A DNA stretch of 64,000 nucleotides from Hirudo medicinalis. Taxonomy: Eukaryota; Annelida; Clitellata; Hirudinida; Hirudinidae. Location: assembly GCA_011800805.1 (NCBI GenBank), contig MPNW01000102.1, positions 81,215 to 145,214 of the forward strand, given 5' to 3'. The translations under genes were made by a program, and so were the position numbers. This document shows positions 1-11,520 of the stretch, piece by piece. Every line of letters starts with the position of its first letter. Positions within the stretch are counted from its first letter, which is position 1. Below the pieces are notes generated by a model. That model made no database searches and was not told where the DNA came from. It was given only the letters and a program-made list of their open reading frames with translations.

Positions 1-704
1 CCACAGCTGATAGTTCTGTAGAGCAGATTGCTCTCAGGTGAGGTTCTGATACTGAGTGCCAACATGAAGTTGCTGATGAATGCAATGAAGCTATGGCTAT
101 CTATAACATCATTGGTGGAAGATTTGTTTGGTAATTATGGAAGCCAATTTTTTTTGGATGGCAGAAATCATCCAAAAGGGAAAAAACGGATGTAAAATGG
201 AAATTGTAGAAAGTATGACAGTGTTATCGAGAGTATTTATATAATCATAAGTGAGTCATCAGACCTCTAACAGTACCTGGAAAAGGAAGGATCAGTAAGT
301 GTTAAAAAGAATGTAAGCAATTAATAATGATTTGTTTCTAAAGTGCATTATTTCCTTGTAAGAAAGATGTATTAGTCAATTTTGGTAACCAGGCCTTTGA
401 TTGCATATGATTAATAAGTGTTTGATTCAACAATATAAGTTTTGAATCATTGTAACCATTTAGTCATATTTGTCACGATTAACTACAAAATCCATGTCTC
501 AAAGAAGTTGCTACTCTAAATTGCTTTGCTAAATTGTTTGTGATTGTTCTGAAAAATCAAAAACTTTACTTATTATTGAAAGCAAGGCACATGATTATTC
601 AAGTTTTGTGATTCAATATTTGTGAAAAAACTTTTGATCAAATTTATAATGTTATTAAAATATGAAAATGTTATGTTTGGTTTTTTTATGGTTGTTTGGC
701 TTTA
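1..704. other. Upstream flank of the HSF gene
   Basis: No gene can be assigned here. Positions 3-38 read as a short open segment followed by a good donor (CAG|GTGAGG), so they could be an exon of a neighbouring gene or a 5' untranslated exon; nothing recognisable is encoded. The stretch is AT-rich with no clear TATA box or heat-shock element. An acceptor-like AG at 704-705 directly precedes the HSF start codon, so the HSF 5'UTR probably has an upstream exon or a trans-spliced leader. Confidence 0.4.
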
Positions 705-710
705 GGCAAT

Positions 711-3700
711 ATGAATCTGGAATCCAACTCCACTGTTTCTACATTTCTTATCAAACTCTGGGATTTGGTTGAGAATCCATCCACAAATGACTTGATATGT
801 TGGGATATCGTAAGCCTTAATGACCATTTACATTTTCAGGTGCACATCTTAATTTTATTATTATTTTTTAGTCAGGGAAGAGTTTTCATGTTGTTGACCA
901 AATAAGATTTGCCAGAGAGATTCTGCCACTTAGCTTCAAACACAACAACATAGCCAGCTTTATTCGACAGCTAAATATGTGTTAGTCAATTATAATTAGT
1001 TTATTTTGAACATGACAATTGTCTCCTAGTTTTTATTATATCATCTAGACGAGCTCTATTAAACATAAAATCCCATTTTTTATTCAGGTATTATGTGTTT
1101 GTCGATTCTTTTTGTTTTAATCACATTCACAGCTCAAAACAGTCATTTCATTTTCAAATTTATTCCAGGGTTGACTAGTTAATTTCCATCCAAACAAAAT
1201 CATTTTAGATGGCTTTCGAAAAGTATTGAGCACCAATGCTTTAAACTTAAAAGCAGAAAGAGAGGACTTGACTTTTGCCCATCCATATTTTCAGCAGGGT
1301 CAAAAATCCCTCCTGCAAAACATTAAAAGAAAGGTGGTAAGACATGTTTTGCATCATTGACATTGTTTCTATTTCTAAGGCTAGCATTAAATAAAGTGGT
1401 GCTTTTCAAGGGTGAGTGCTATTGAATATTCACAACCTGAATTAAAGGCTTGACCAAACACATCTTCCGTTTTTGGCTTACAATTCAGTTATGATTATTG
1501 ATAAGAAAAAAATTTGTTGGTTTCAAAACATCTTTTCGCTCTCTCAGATGCTTTTTTTATTTATTTAAAACTACTGATTTTAAATTAAAGATTGTGATCG
1601 TAAGACTTCTCTTGATAAACATTTTAGAATGCTGCTCAAAGCCAGTCATTAGCATCATTTTCTAGAGAGGATGTATCAAAAATTCTAAATGAGGTGTCTT
1701 CTCTGAAAAATCAGCTTGATTCAATGACAGATACTCTGGAAAACTTGAGAGTGTGAGTTCTTTTTTAAAAGCAATCGAATTGATTAAACAACATTCAAGT
1801 TAGTTCGGAGGGTTGAGTTCTTGCATGTGGCGGTAACGGTAACAGGCTTAATGTAATGCGTTGCTGCCACAAACGCCCTCGAGAAGGTAATGTTAACAAA
1901 AAGTACCTCTGATGCTATGCATATGGCTCTATCAATGAACTACAATTAGAAATTGAACTATTTTTCACCTTTTAAACAACTACTCCCACAATTGGCCATC
2001 TTGTTTGTTTTGAACCTTTGTTGTGACATTTTATTTTACAGCATTTTGTGCCCCTTACGTTCATTGCACGGCAGTGGACGGGCATAAATTAGAGTTATTT
2101 GCTTAATGTGATAATTCAAACTGGAGTTTGTGCAAATATTTAAGTGATTGAAATTAGTTATATATAATTTATTATTTATTTTTGAATTTTCTAAATCTAG
2201 TGAGAATGAAGTTTTGTGGAAAGAAGTTGTCAATCTTAGGCAAAAACATGCCAGACAACAGCAAGTTGTCTCCAAGGTTGTGATTGATAAGTTTTGCTGA
2301 TTAATCATTAATGACCTTTTAGCTGAATTTCATGTTTTTAGCTTGTCCAGTTTTTCATATCCCTTGTGAATAATGACCGCAATCCAGGGAGTTTGAAGCG
2401 AAAATTACCCTTGATGATAAAAGGGCCCAATAATGAAAAGGGTCTTCCCTCATCAGTGGTAAGTTGAAGAATTCAAAACATCCACAGAATTTATGCATAT
2501 TATTAGCATAACTAGAGAGGAACTAAAAAAAAACTAGTTAACTAAAGTAACTATCATAATTAAACTAAATTATTCCAAATTCATAAAAAAACGGAACTAA
2601 AATAAAACTAAAATCATATCTAAAATGAAAAACAATAATTATAAATAACGAAAAAAATAAATAACTAAAAAATCAACTTTGTGATGGGTATACATTTTTG
2701 ACATTTTATGCAGAATATATCTAAGGTCTTTGCTTCTATTGCTTATTCTAGTCGTCTTCCCTCGCAAAGTAAAGTTCGCGTAGCAGTTTTGAATTTGATG
2801 TTTTTCTATCCTATAAAATTAAAACAATAACTAAAGTGTAACTAAAATCCAATGGTTTAAAACTATAACTAAATTTAAACTATTATTATTAAAATTAATT
2901 TTTAATTGTTAATTTAATCTAGCCAGAATACATTTTTATCAAACTAAGGTAAAGTGATTGGTTGTAGAATCAGTTTGAAATATGTTTTAGAGTTTTGCTT
3001 GTAGATTTTGCTTAAAATAAAAGTCAAGTTTTGCATTCTGCTTAAAGGTTCAAGGTTTTTCTCGGACTGATGATCTGCGTTCTCCACAAGCTACTTGCAT
3101 TAATTCAGCTTCTACTGTACAGGTATAGATGGAAGAGGGTTTGTTCTATTACCAAAGACATTTTACTTATGTCATTAAGGATTATTTTATTTGTGTCTTT
3201 AGATTGCCTTTCTTTATGATTTTTACAATGTGCAATGTTTTAATTTGTGGCATCTTAGAATTAAAAACTATTTTGTTCTGATCATCTGTGTTGGCAATTG
3301 TCCTGAATATTTTATTGACATTATATTTCAATTGGCAAACTGTAGTTGTTATGTGTCATGTTCACAAACCAGCGTGCATCATCACAAAGAACCCTTTGAA
3401 GGTGTTAATATCGATGATATAAAGGTCTGAGCACCCCTGGTGCTTACATTTATGGTGCTATATAAATATAGTTATTATTATTACTTTTATGCTTTATCCA
3501 GAGTTTTCCTCCATTATTTATTTTGCCTAGAATTTTTGTACTTATCAGGAGATGCCATGTCATATGTTGTTGAAAATTATATAATTACTGAATGGAGACA
3601 CATCAAGAAATATGAAATGTTCACAGCAGAAATTAAATTATATAGAAATTGATATAATTTGACTGGATTATGATTGATGTATTCACAAATAACCTTCCAT

Positions 3701-6392
3701 AAGGAATACGAATTAATAGCATTTAATTGCTTAATAGCCTGATGAAAGATTGGTGCTAATTTCCACTTCATTAAATGGGAAAATACACATCATTATATGT
3801 TTAGTATTAAAATATGGTTCTCAAGAAGTTGTTCATTAGTCATCTGTTATTTTGAATTTGTTGCAATTGAATTTTTCTATAAATGACAGAAAGCCAATCA
3901 AGATGGCAAATGTTTGGCTGGAAAAGATGGGGGACCAAGGGTGTTGTATTTAAAAAAAAATCTGACTCCTGAGGTAGGAAGGCTGATAACATTCTTTTTA
4001 TGTCTTATATGTCTTCAAAGAAAGTGCATTAATTAGATGATATGCCATATTACCTGTCTGAAATTTCATTTTAGTGAATCTTCGTCTTGGTTTATTTGTT
4101 TACTTGATTTTGATTGGTGTTTTTCCAAATTGTGCATGAATTTTGTTGCAATTGATAAAGATATCTGGCTAATTGGCAAATGACAACTATAAATGTCTCA
4201 TCAATTAGGATGGCAAAGCTTTGACTGAAAAGAATGGAGGACCAAAGATATTATATTTGAAGAAAAACTTGACTCCTGAGGTAGTACATCTAATTATTTG
4301 ATATATTTACTGCTTAATGATTTATTATTTTGATCTTCACATATGGTAGGATCATCTCTCCACAAACATGCAATTATTTTGTCTCTTAATCTTAGGGCAT
4401 TTTAATCACTTTAACATTTTAAAAATTCAGATTGAGTATGTCTTTTCTTATTCATACTTAGGAACCCATCAGTAGATTTTACTTACCTCTGTGACTTTGG
4501 TTTGCAACATCAAATTTAAAGATGAATGAGTATTGCTTATATAAGCAGACCTAGGGTAGATTTGCTCACAATTAGTGGTGTTAGAAACTAATCATAAGTG
4601 TTATTTTATATTAAAGTTTTTTTATTAAACATTTTAAAAATACTATTGTGTTATATAATAAAACGTAACATCATTTAATTTAGAAAACAAATGTTCAGCA
4701 GCTACCTAATCAACAGCTGGAACCTCTTACTATCGTTGGTTTGGACAACCTACCATCCTTAGGATTGTCTGATCTGCTTGAGGAACTCAAGCCACAAAAT
4801 GGAAACAGTGATCTTGCTAAAATTCTTCCAAAAAGTGATGCACCAAACCTTGGATCAACCTCAAGAGAAGTGGTCATGAAATATGAGCCCAGAATAATTT
4901 TTAAGTTTGGAGATGATGTTTAACTTTTAATTAAAAACTGTGATTTATATTTAAAAGCTTTTTTGTGGCATTTTTGGCCTGATTAGTAAAATTTGTTTAT
5001 CTTAAGTTAATATTTTTTGTAATATAACCTTTTAACCATTTTGCTCGAAATTCTTAACCAACTGTGTTTTGTGTGCGGGTCGGTAGAGACGGGCGCACGA
5101 ATTATTTATTGTGATTTCATAAGTTTAATTTGAATTAAGCTCATGAATTAAGAATTTTAAATCAAGATCTGAGATATTCTGATGCTGTAGATTTATTGAA
5201 AATGATCCATGCTTGCAGAGAATTTGATAAAGATGAATTTTCTAGAAGTCTCAACACCTCTCAGAATACTTTGGATAACGTTTATGATCTCCTGAACAAC
5301 ACCCATCCTAATAACTTAGAAGATTGCATACTCTTTGGTGTGAGTTGTTAAGTGCTTAAATGTTTGATTTAATAGTTATAATAATTATTAACTTGAGAAT
5401 GCATGAGGCTAAGTGCATCCTGAGATTTCTTTTCATGTCTATAGGAATGGTTGTTGCCACAGGAAGTTGCAATGACAGTCTTTAATCAAGTTTGCTTGCA
5501 CTCATTCTTAATTTATTTACTTTTACTTGAATTCTCAGGATCATCTTGAAACAGTTGCTGAGAAAAATGAAGAACATCTTGCTAAAAAAACAAAAATTGG
5601 AAATGAATCTGCAGGTGTTTTTATTTGTATTTAGCTGAAATTTCTAGTTTAGTTCCACCACATCTTAAGATATCTTATCATGTCGCTACATGTACTGACC
5701 ATTGGCATGAGACAGTTTGATAGCAAGTAAAGTGTCTCACAGATTCAATGAAATACACTTAAGGTCTGATAACCCACATCTTCATAAATTATCTCTAGAA
5801 GTAGTTGGTCATATATCAATCCTCTTGCAAAGAAGATTTCTTCCATATCTCTCTCTCTCTCTCTCTCTCTCTAACTGCTAGAATGCTGAATCACATCTTC
5901 CCAAGAGGTCCAGCTAACTTGTTGTGACTGATGTGCTGCCTTTATGAATTTCAATCTCTCTCCATTTCTCTCCATTCTCTCTTGGGTAATGGGCCATTAG
6001 CTTGAGCCATTCTGTGAGGTAGTTCCATTCCAGAGTGTGATGGCCTATCTGGACATGATATGCAGTATTGCAGCAGACCTATCAATTTCATCTTTTACGC
6101 TTTGAACTTTCTCTTAGATCATAACAGTGACTTAATTCAATGGTGCACACACTTGTGTATAACAAGTTTTGCTTATATTAATTAATATTTATTTTTTACA
6201 GGGAAAGAATTGATGCACTATGTCCCACCAGAAGATCTTAATTTGAATGATAGTCTCATGTTAGAGGATCCTGCAGAGAACACATATTTCTCAAAACCTG
6301 ATGATGAGTTCAGTCCAAACTTCATTCAGGACCTGGATATGTTCAACATGAGTTCATGGATTTCTCCTTCTGAAGATGATTCCCATGAATAG
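711..6392 (+). CDS. HSF: Heat shock transcription factor (HSF), about 13 exons
   Basis: Sequence-specific transcription factor that trimerises under stress and binds nGAAn repeats in the nucleus. Phase-consistent exons: 711-809, 872-980, 1209-1336, 1628-1752, 2201-2276, 2342-2458, 3048-3122, 3890-3973, 4209-4280, 4684-4904, 5153-5339, 5539-5614 and 6202-6392 (about 519 aa, close to vertebrate HSF1). Exons 1-3 encode the winged-helix DNA-binding domain ([12 protein letters not shown], then [22 protein letters not shown] split over two exons). Exons 4-6 carry the HR-A/B coiled coil, ending in LVQFFISLV and KRKLPLM. Exon 11 resembles HR-C ([12 protein letters not shown]). The last exon begins GKELMHY, like the HSF1 activation domain. 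The start ATG at 711 follows an acceptor AG. The exon 10 to 11 junction is the least certain: exon 10 runs in frame to a stop at 4921-4923 unless a weak donor is used at 4905. Exons 8 and 9 are tandem duplicates. Confidence 0.9.
1805..1945 (+). repeat. Degenerate tRNA-derived SINE
   Basis: Lies in an HSF intron. It shares the GGCGGTAACGGTAACAG block, the TGCCACAAACGCCC block and the tail CTCTGATGCTATGCATATGGC with the full-length copy near 56975. The A-box part is decayed. Confidence 0.6.
2510..2930. repeat. AACTAAA-rich low-complexity sequence in an HSF intron
   Basis: Two patches of repeated AACTAAA and ACTAAAAT motifs (about 2515-2670 and 2820-2930) flank more normal sequence. The pattern resembles subterminal repeats of DNA transposons, but I cannot define ends or a target duplication. 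Confidence 0.35.
3330..3490 (+). repeat. 5'-decayed tRNA-derived SINE
   Basis: Lies in an HSF intron. The order matches the copies near 62760: GTTATGTGTC, CATCATCACAAAG, then CTGAGCACCCCTGGTGCT and TATGGTGCTATATAAAT, followed by a TTA repeat. It belongs to the second tail type of this SINE family. Confidence 0.6.
3890..4280 (+). repeat. HSF: Tandemly duplicated HSF exon pair
   Basis: Exons 3890-3973 (84 nt) and 4209-4280 (72 nt) both begin and end in phase 0. They encode [20 protein letters not shown] and [20 protein letters not shown], each followed by LTPE and a GTAG donor. The upstream copy has four extra N-terminal codons (KANQ), because its acceptor lies 12 nt further 5'. Either copy, both or neither can be spliced without shifting frame. 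Confidence 0.9.
5848..5872. repeat. (CT)n microsatellite
   Basis: A perfect CT dinucleotide run inside the intron between HSF exons 12 and 13. Nothing else is recognisable in this intron (5615-6201). Confidence 0.9.
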
Positions 6393-7014
6393 ATTTTGAG
6401 AATTAACTCATTGACTAATAGAAGCTCAAATTTCCACCCCAGGCAGTTGGTCGTAATTATATTCTCACAATCCATGATTCAGGAGACACTCATGCCTGGG
6501 TTTGGTCAGCATTTGCTAAAGAACAACATTAAAATCTTTGACGTTGCCATTGCCTTTTGCTTGTCACTGAAAATAAGTGTCACACCTCATTTTGTGTTAA
6601 TTGTATTAGTTATTTTCAGCCCATGGTTTTTAGGTTGAAAAAACAATCTCGTCTAGATGGCAAGCTTGCTTTAACAAAGCAACTTTTGGTGAATGTGCTG
6701 CAAATCACGATATTAATGCAATTACAAGTTTAAATATTTTTGAAGTTCGTGATTGAGTACATTTATTTCTCGTTTTCTGAGATAGTTCTGCAGAATGTAC
6801 TATACATAACTGGATGATTATGACTGCTTCCGAAACAAGGTAGTGTGCGCACTTTTATCGTCGTTTGATTTCATAAAATCCTGTTTAGGGCCAACTTTGT
6901 GTGACTATATAGAGTTCACGAACTAGCGAAACTCAAATGTATTTACTGATATGGATGAGACAATAAGCAGTCGGGTCCCAAATGCATGCACTGGTGACCG
7001 ATGGGCAATTACTA

Positions 7015-7190
7015 ATGTTGCAATGTCACTATGCAACGTTGTAAAAGTGAAGGGCTCTTCAGCGCTTACGTAAAAGTAGAAGTGTTTGTTACAAAATGTG
7101 CTCAAGTAAAAGTAAAAATCAGAAATTTAAAGTTACTTTAAAACTAAAAATACTGAAGCTACTTTTGTAATAGTCATTCGTCAGCCATAT
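7015..7190 (+). repeat. Left arm of an inverted repeat flanking the transposon cluster
   Basis: Contains CAAGTAAAAGTAAAAATCAG and AATTTAAAGTTACTTTAAAA, followed by TACTGAAG and TGTAATAGTCATTCG. The reverse complement of 9900-10070 shows the same order of blocks at roughly 75-80% identity by eye. The motif style is that of short DNA-transposon ends, but the two arms may be two independent MITE copies. The 600 bp upstream (6393-7014) is the HSF 3' flank with nothing recognisable. Confidence 0.6.
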
Positions 7191-7268
7191 TATGCTATTT
7201 TAATGTGATCGTACAATATTTCTTCATGCCTCCATGCCTTCAAGCGTCAAGAATATTTTGAACTACCA

Positions 7269-7511
7269 GGAGAGCTTCCAACATCGGACAACGCCAATCC
7301 GCCGATCGGATACCCCAGTTTCGCGGATCGTCTTAGAGAGCAAGATCTCAAGTCTAGTCAGCCTAGACAGCAGCATCAACAAACATCTTACATCCCGAAA
7401 GACTTGGCTACTACACCACAGGTATTCGTCCGGGTCGACTCCAACAAACCGCCACTACATCCACCATACGAAGGCCCATTTGATGTCCAAGAACGCCATC
7501 GGAAATATTTC
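7269..7511 (+). mobile_element. Ty3/gypsy integrase C-terminal fragment
   Basis: An 81-codon open stretch reads FADRLREQDL, then VFVRVDSNKPPLHPPYEGPF, the typical C-terminal tail of gypsy-type pol just before the 3' LTR. The rest of pol is absent. An undetermined base lies at 7513, immediately downstream. Confidence 0.75.
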
Positions 7512-7512
7512 A

Positions 7513-7751
7513 NCCGAGAGTCTATATAAGGAACCAGGCGGAGCGACTCTAACATCTTCTTCCTCCGGACTCTTCACTTGACGTCTACCCTTGTTTAGGA
7601 CTCTTTCTCTGTCTCGCTTGATTCTTAATCTTGTACTCTTTGCTGACTATACGATTTCCTCTAAGTGTTGTTCATTCTGTGAACTCTGTTGCTGAAAAAT
7701 AAAAGCCTGTAAAAATAGCAGTTGCGTTTTTAATTTGTCAGATCCGCAACA
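7513..7751 (+). mobile_element. Gypsy-type LTR (partial or solo)
   Basis: Contains a TATA-like box (TATATAAG, about 7523-7530), a poly(A) signal AATAAA at 7698-7703, and a plausible 3' LTR end ..CGCAACA at 7751. It abuts the integrase tail upstream, as a 3' LTR should. No second LTR or primer-binding site is seen, so the element is a 3' remnant. Confidence 0.6.
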
Positions 7752-9283
7752 AACGTAACTGTCTGAACTAATGCATAAACTGTTAAAACTACAAGCTGTT
7801 ACTACTAAATAATAACATTCACAAAAATGAATGTGTTCTCCCAAATCAATGTATCATTATATATTTACATTTACATTTATTTAGCCCATATTTTGAGTGC
7901 ACAAATTATCCCAATGGGATGCAGGCACTATGGCAAACATTGCCAGCAAGTTCATTCATTGAGTGAGCCAGAGTAAAAAAAGAAGAAGTAATGATTAAAA
8001 TCAAACGCAATCAAAATTAAATTCAGGACGATCGACTGAACAGATAGGTTTTAAGTAATGTTTATACAGTTACGTTTTATCATTTCTGAAAGACTATCTC
8101 TCCATTGTACATTGATTGGGGGAAAATAAGCATATCTTAAATATCTGTTAGGGTTTTTACAAAAAAGTTTTTGACTGTTCGGTTCTGGTTTGGTTCCTTA
8201 AAATGTTGGGTTCTAGTTCTGTTCTTTAAAACTGGGTTTTGGTTCTATCCCATCTTAGTTTGAAACAGTGGCGGACTGGCCCACCGGGAAACCGGGGGTT
8301 CAAATCCTAACCACTCGCAAGACTATCTAACTAACTAACTAGTATGAAGATTTTTATAATTAGTTTTGTATAAGTAACAAAAAAATAAAAGTATTGAGAG
8401 TTTATTCTCTGGAACTTGGAACCTGTTGTAACTCGCAGTTTTATATAACTAGAGAAAAGAAACACCTTATCAACTGTTTATTCACGCGACACCAGTTTGC
8501 CACTATCTTATGCAACAAAGGCTGCAAGAATGGAGGTTGTCGACAACTATTCCTCTTAGGCTGTGACCTAGATAGTTCTGGGCAGGGGCGGATCTAGAAT
8601 ACTTTGGCGGGGGAGGGCGCGCATGTAGATCATTGGCGTCTTTTAGGAGGACACCGCTATTAATATTTTCGATCATAAATTATTGAATTAAAAAAATTAA
8701 ATTAAAATAGATTTAATTTATTGTTTCTTAGATTTTAAAAATCCCGGGGGGATGGCCCTCCTTGGCCTCCCACTAAATCAGCATGCATGACTTTTATTGG
8801 AAGCACTCATGTTTTTATCTTGTGAGAAAGACCTAACTAACACAATTTCAGCAGATGACATCATCAAGAAGCTCGCAAAAGATTCCACCATATATCGTAA
8901 ATTATTTGTGTGCTAATGCTAAATGCTGGAAGATTTGTTCAATATCTAAAGCTTATCAATTCATAAAACCCTTAAAAAATCTTCCATTAGTTGCTCAGAT
9001 CCATGCACTTACTCATCCATATCTAAGGAAGTAACCTCATCCACATCAGTATCAACATTCAAGTCATCTGATAAATCATATTTATTGTCTGTCTAAACGC
9101 TTAAATATCTGCTAATTTCTTGTTTCCATCTCATACATATTCTCATCTTGGTTCTTCTTATTTCGTTTGTTAAAAAAATTACAAAATCCTTCTGTTATTG
9201 GATCCCTTTGGGGTTTTGCCTTCGACATTACTTCTCTTGCATTCCGGTTATGTTTGTGTCTTAGTTTTGTTTACTTATTTTTG
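7752..9283. repeat. Mixed transposon-derived remnants
   Basis: No gene is supported. Two stretches look like DNA-transposon termini: CAGTGGCGGACTGGCCCACC near 8272 and CAGGGGCGGATCTAG near 8583. Both are common hAT-like end styles, but I found no matching opposite ends or target duplications. The remainder is AT-rich and unrecognised. Confidence 0.35.
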
Positions 9284-9291
9284 GTGATCAT

Positions 9292-9606
9292 TAGGGCTGC
9301 GGATTTAATCGATTAATTAATCAATTAATCGTTAAAATTTTTAATCGATTAAATTTTCTTTAATCGATTAGTCGGTAATTTTTAAAATTATTTTTATTAA
9401 TAATTTTTTAATAGTCTTCTTTTTGATTACTTGCTTTTCCCCCGCATTATCATTGTTATTTAGTTAGAACGTAGACAACANTATACTGACTAATGCAGAG
9501 TTGCGATGCAACCAGATCAGCTAAAAGCAGATGGAATATATGCGTTGGATTTAATCGAATTTATTCGATTAATCGATCAAGAAAATTTTAATCGTTCGCA
9601 GCCCTA
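9292..9606. mobile_element. hAT-type MITE with perfect 8-bp target duplication
   Basis: The 315-bp element begins TAGGGCTGCGGATTTAATCG and ends CGCAGCCCTA, giving terminal inverted repeats TAGGGCTGCG. The 8 bp GTGATCAT flank it exactly on both sides (9284-9291 and 9607-9614), the target-site size of hAT elements. It has no coding capacity; subterminal regions are rich in ATCGATTAAT motifs. An undetermined base lies at 9481. Confidence 0.9.
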
Positions 9607-9899
9607 GTGATCATATAATAAAACAAGATAATAATACTAAAACACTAACTTAAACATTATTTACTCTGTAGCATCATTTTATGACTTTTTTTTTGTTTTA
9701 TTACGAGTACAATTATAATGTAAATCAAATTACATTTATATTGGTAAACACTATGTAGAATAACAAATAAAATATGACTTCGATGTATGAGTGCCGCCCT
9801 TATACTGACATTTCCCGGTAAATAATTATCTCCCAGTCGCCACTGCTTGAAACGTGATGGAATGATGTACAATAACAATAAAATAGCCTAAGATGGTTG

Positions 9900-10070
9900 A
9901 TGAACGACTGTTACAGAATCAGATTCAGTACTTTTACTTTTAAAGTAACTTTAAATTTCTGATACTTTTTATTTTTACTTGAGTACATTTTATTATCAAA
10001 TACTTTAGTAAATTTTAGAGGTGTTACTTGTACTTTTACTTTAGTACTGAAGCGCAGTACTTTTTAAAAC
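9900..10070 (-). repeat. Right arm of the inverted repeat
   Basis: Complementary partner of 7015-7190. It holds CAGTACTTTTACTTTTAAAG, AACTTTAAATTTCTGATACT and TACTTGAGTACATTTTATTA. Together the arms bracket about 3 kb of gypsy LTR and hAT material. Confidence 0.6.
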
Positions 10071-10254
10071 GCTGGATATTAGTAGCCAATAGAAAAGAGA
10101 AGCTCATTATAATATTAGTTTGAACTTTGTTTTCAAAGTTTGAGAACTTAGCCTTATTATCTGTATAGCTTAAAGAATCTCGATATGTCTGAGTTAATTA
10201 ACGTCCATTTCATTACTAGGTGATTAGGACGAAACTTTAAAGAATCTCTGTTGT

Positions 10255-10640
10255 TGTATGTTGTATGTAAACTGCCATATGTACGCTGATGACACGCAGG
10301 TCACAGCTGCCAGACCAAACTGAAGGCCTTTCTGTCAGGATTGAGGTGATGTGGTGCTCCTCCGGTCGACGTGCACCTGAATTCTCTTCCAAATCGGTCG
10401 TCATCTGCTCCGACCTGATCCAGCCAGTAAAATCTGTCCGCAACCTTTGGATCTGGTTGGACTTAGACTGTTTCATGATCACTCACATCAACAAAACAAC
10501 TCGTTCCTTCTACGCAGCATTTCAGCTCCACTCTCATTTGATGTACGGAAGCTTCTCATTACATCTTTTGTCCCATCAAAGATTGACTAAGGCAATTCAA
10601 CTCTGGCTGGTTTACTTTCATACCTCGATGATTTTGGAGG
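10255..10640 (+). mobile_element. LINE reverse-transcriptase fragment (CR1/L2-like)
   Basis: A Y-A-D-D catalytic box lies at 10282-10293. Downstream, the usual order of a CR1/L2-type RT is preserved in broken frames: SDLIQPVKSVRNLWIWLDLD, then ITHINKTTRSFYAAFQLHS and a decayed LVSS-like block. Stops and frameshifts show a dead copy. Confidence 0.7.
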
Positions 10641-11520
10641 GTATCCAGAGAGCCAAGAGGAACCGGCTGAGTCTAAGTCGTATGGTTGGACCGAGTGAAC
10701 GCATATGGGTCGGTGCCACACCAGCTTCTTTGGAAGACGTTGGAGGCCCATCGTGTGCCACAGCCCGCAATCCACATTCTTCGGGAATATTTCATGATGC
10801 ATATTTTCACCAAGAAGTACACTACAAGTGGACAATGGCCACTTCAGGAAAGCCTTAGAAAGCCGTAGGCTCCGGTTTAAATGATCCACCGAACGACGGA
10901 GCCAAATCATTGGCCGAGAGACGCGGTATTGTCGGAAGAAATGGACCGACCACGGGCTCGCAAAGTGACCGGCATAAGAAGGCCAAAGAGAGCCTCATAG
11001 CCGGCGGTAAGCGTTGGGTTCCGAAGGATAAAAACTGACAGGGACATCCGGCTGATCACCAGATGCGGCCCCCCGGAAAACGTCAGGAGATTCAAAGAGC
11101 CGAAACGTTTTAAGATGGGGAAACCTCCTCGGAGGATCCCTGTCGGAGCTCCAAGGCGGAGTATTAAAAAATTACAAGGTGGGTTCTCTGGAGGTTGGGA
11201 TAGCTGTGGGGTGCACGATTCCCCCTTCTCTGTTCGTACTGGCGATGCAGATCCTATTGAAGACAGCTGGGTCCATTACCCCAGTGGCGCACATTGGTAA
11301 ATGATTGCACATGCCTCCAATAAGGGCATTCATAAATGACATTACCTTGATCGTGAACAGGAAGCAAGTTGTTCAAAAAACCCTGGACAAATTAGACGGC
11401 CTGCTAGGATGGTGTCGAATTGCTTTCAAGCCTGCGAAATCCAGGAGTCTCGCCTTGGTCAGGAGGAAAATTCGCAGGGAGAGTTTTTCGATATGGGGAC
11501 AGCGAATCCTCTCAGTGTCC
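10640..11520 (+). mobile_element. LINE RT, 5' part of an interrupted copy
   Basis: A different non-LTR RT from the one just upstream. Blocks in order are NAYGSVPHQLLWKTLEAHRV (10695 on), LEVGIAVGCTIPPSLFVLAM (about 11185), FINDITLI (about 11325) and KPAKSRSLALVRRKI ending near RILSVSE at 11513. Frames are interrupted by stops. About 300 bp at 10860-11160 do not fit this RT order and match other repeats at 39.8 and 54.1 kb. Confidence 0.7.
11030..11115 (+). repeat. Repeat segment shared with 39.8 kb and 54.1 kb
   Basis: Shares the order GGCTGATCACCAG, then TCAGGAGATTC, then GCCGAAACG with 39765-39860 (+) and 54085-54240 (-). Probably a 5' portion of a LINE family dispersed through the window. 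Confidence 0.55.

Noticed and set aside
2036..2308. Minus-strand 90-residue open frame over HSF exon 5
   Set aside because: It is the shadow of the HSF coiled-coil exon and has no recognisable protein features.
10289..10858. 189-residue open frame as a host gene
   Set aside because: Its first half matches CR1/L2-type reverse transcriptase with a YADD box upstream in another frame, and its second half overlaps another LINE; it is transposon debris.
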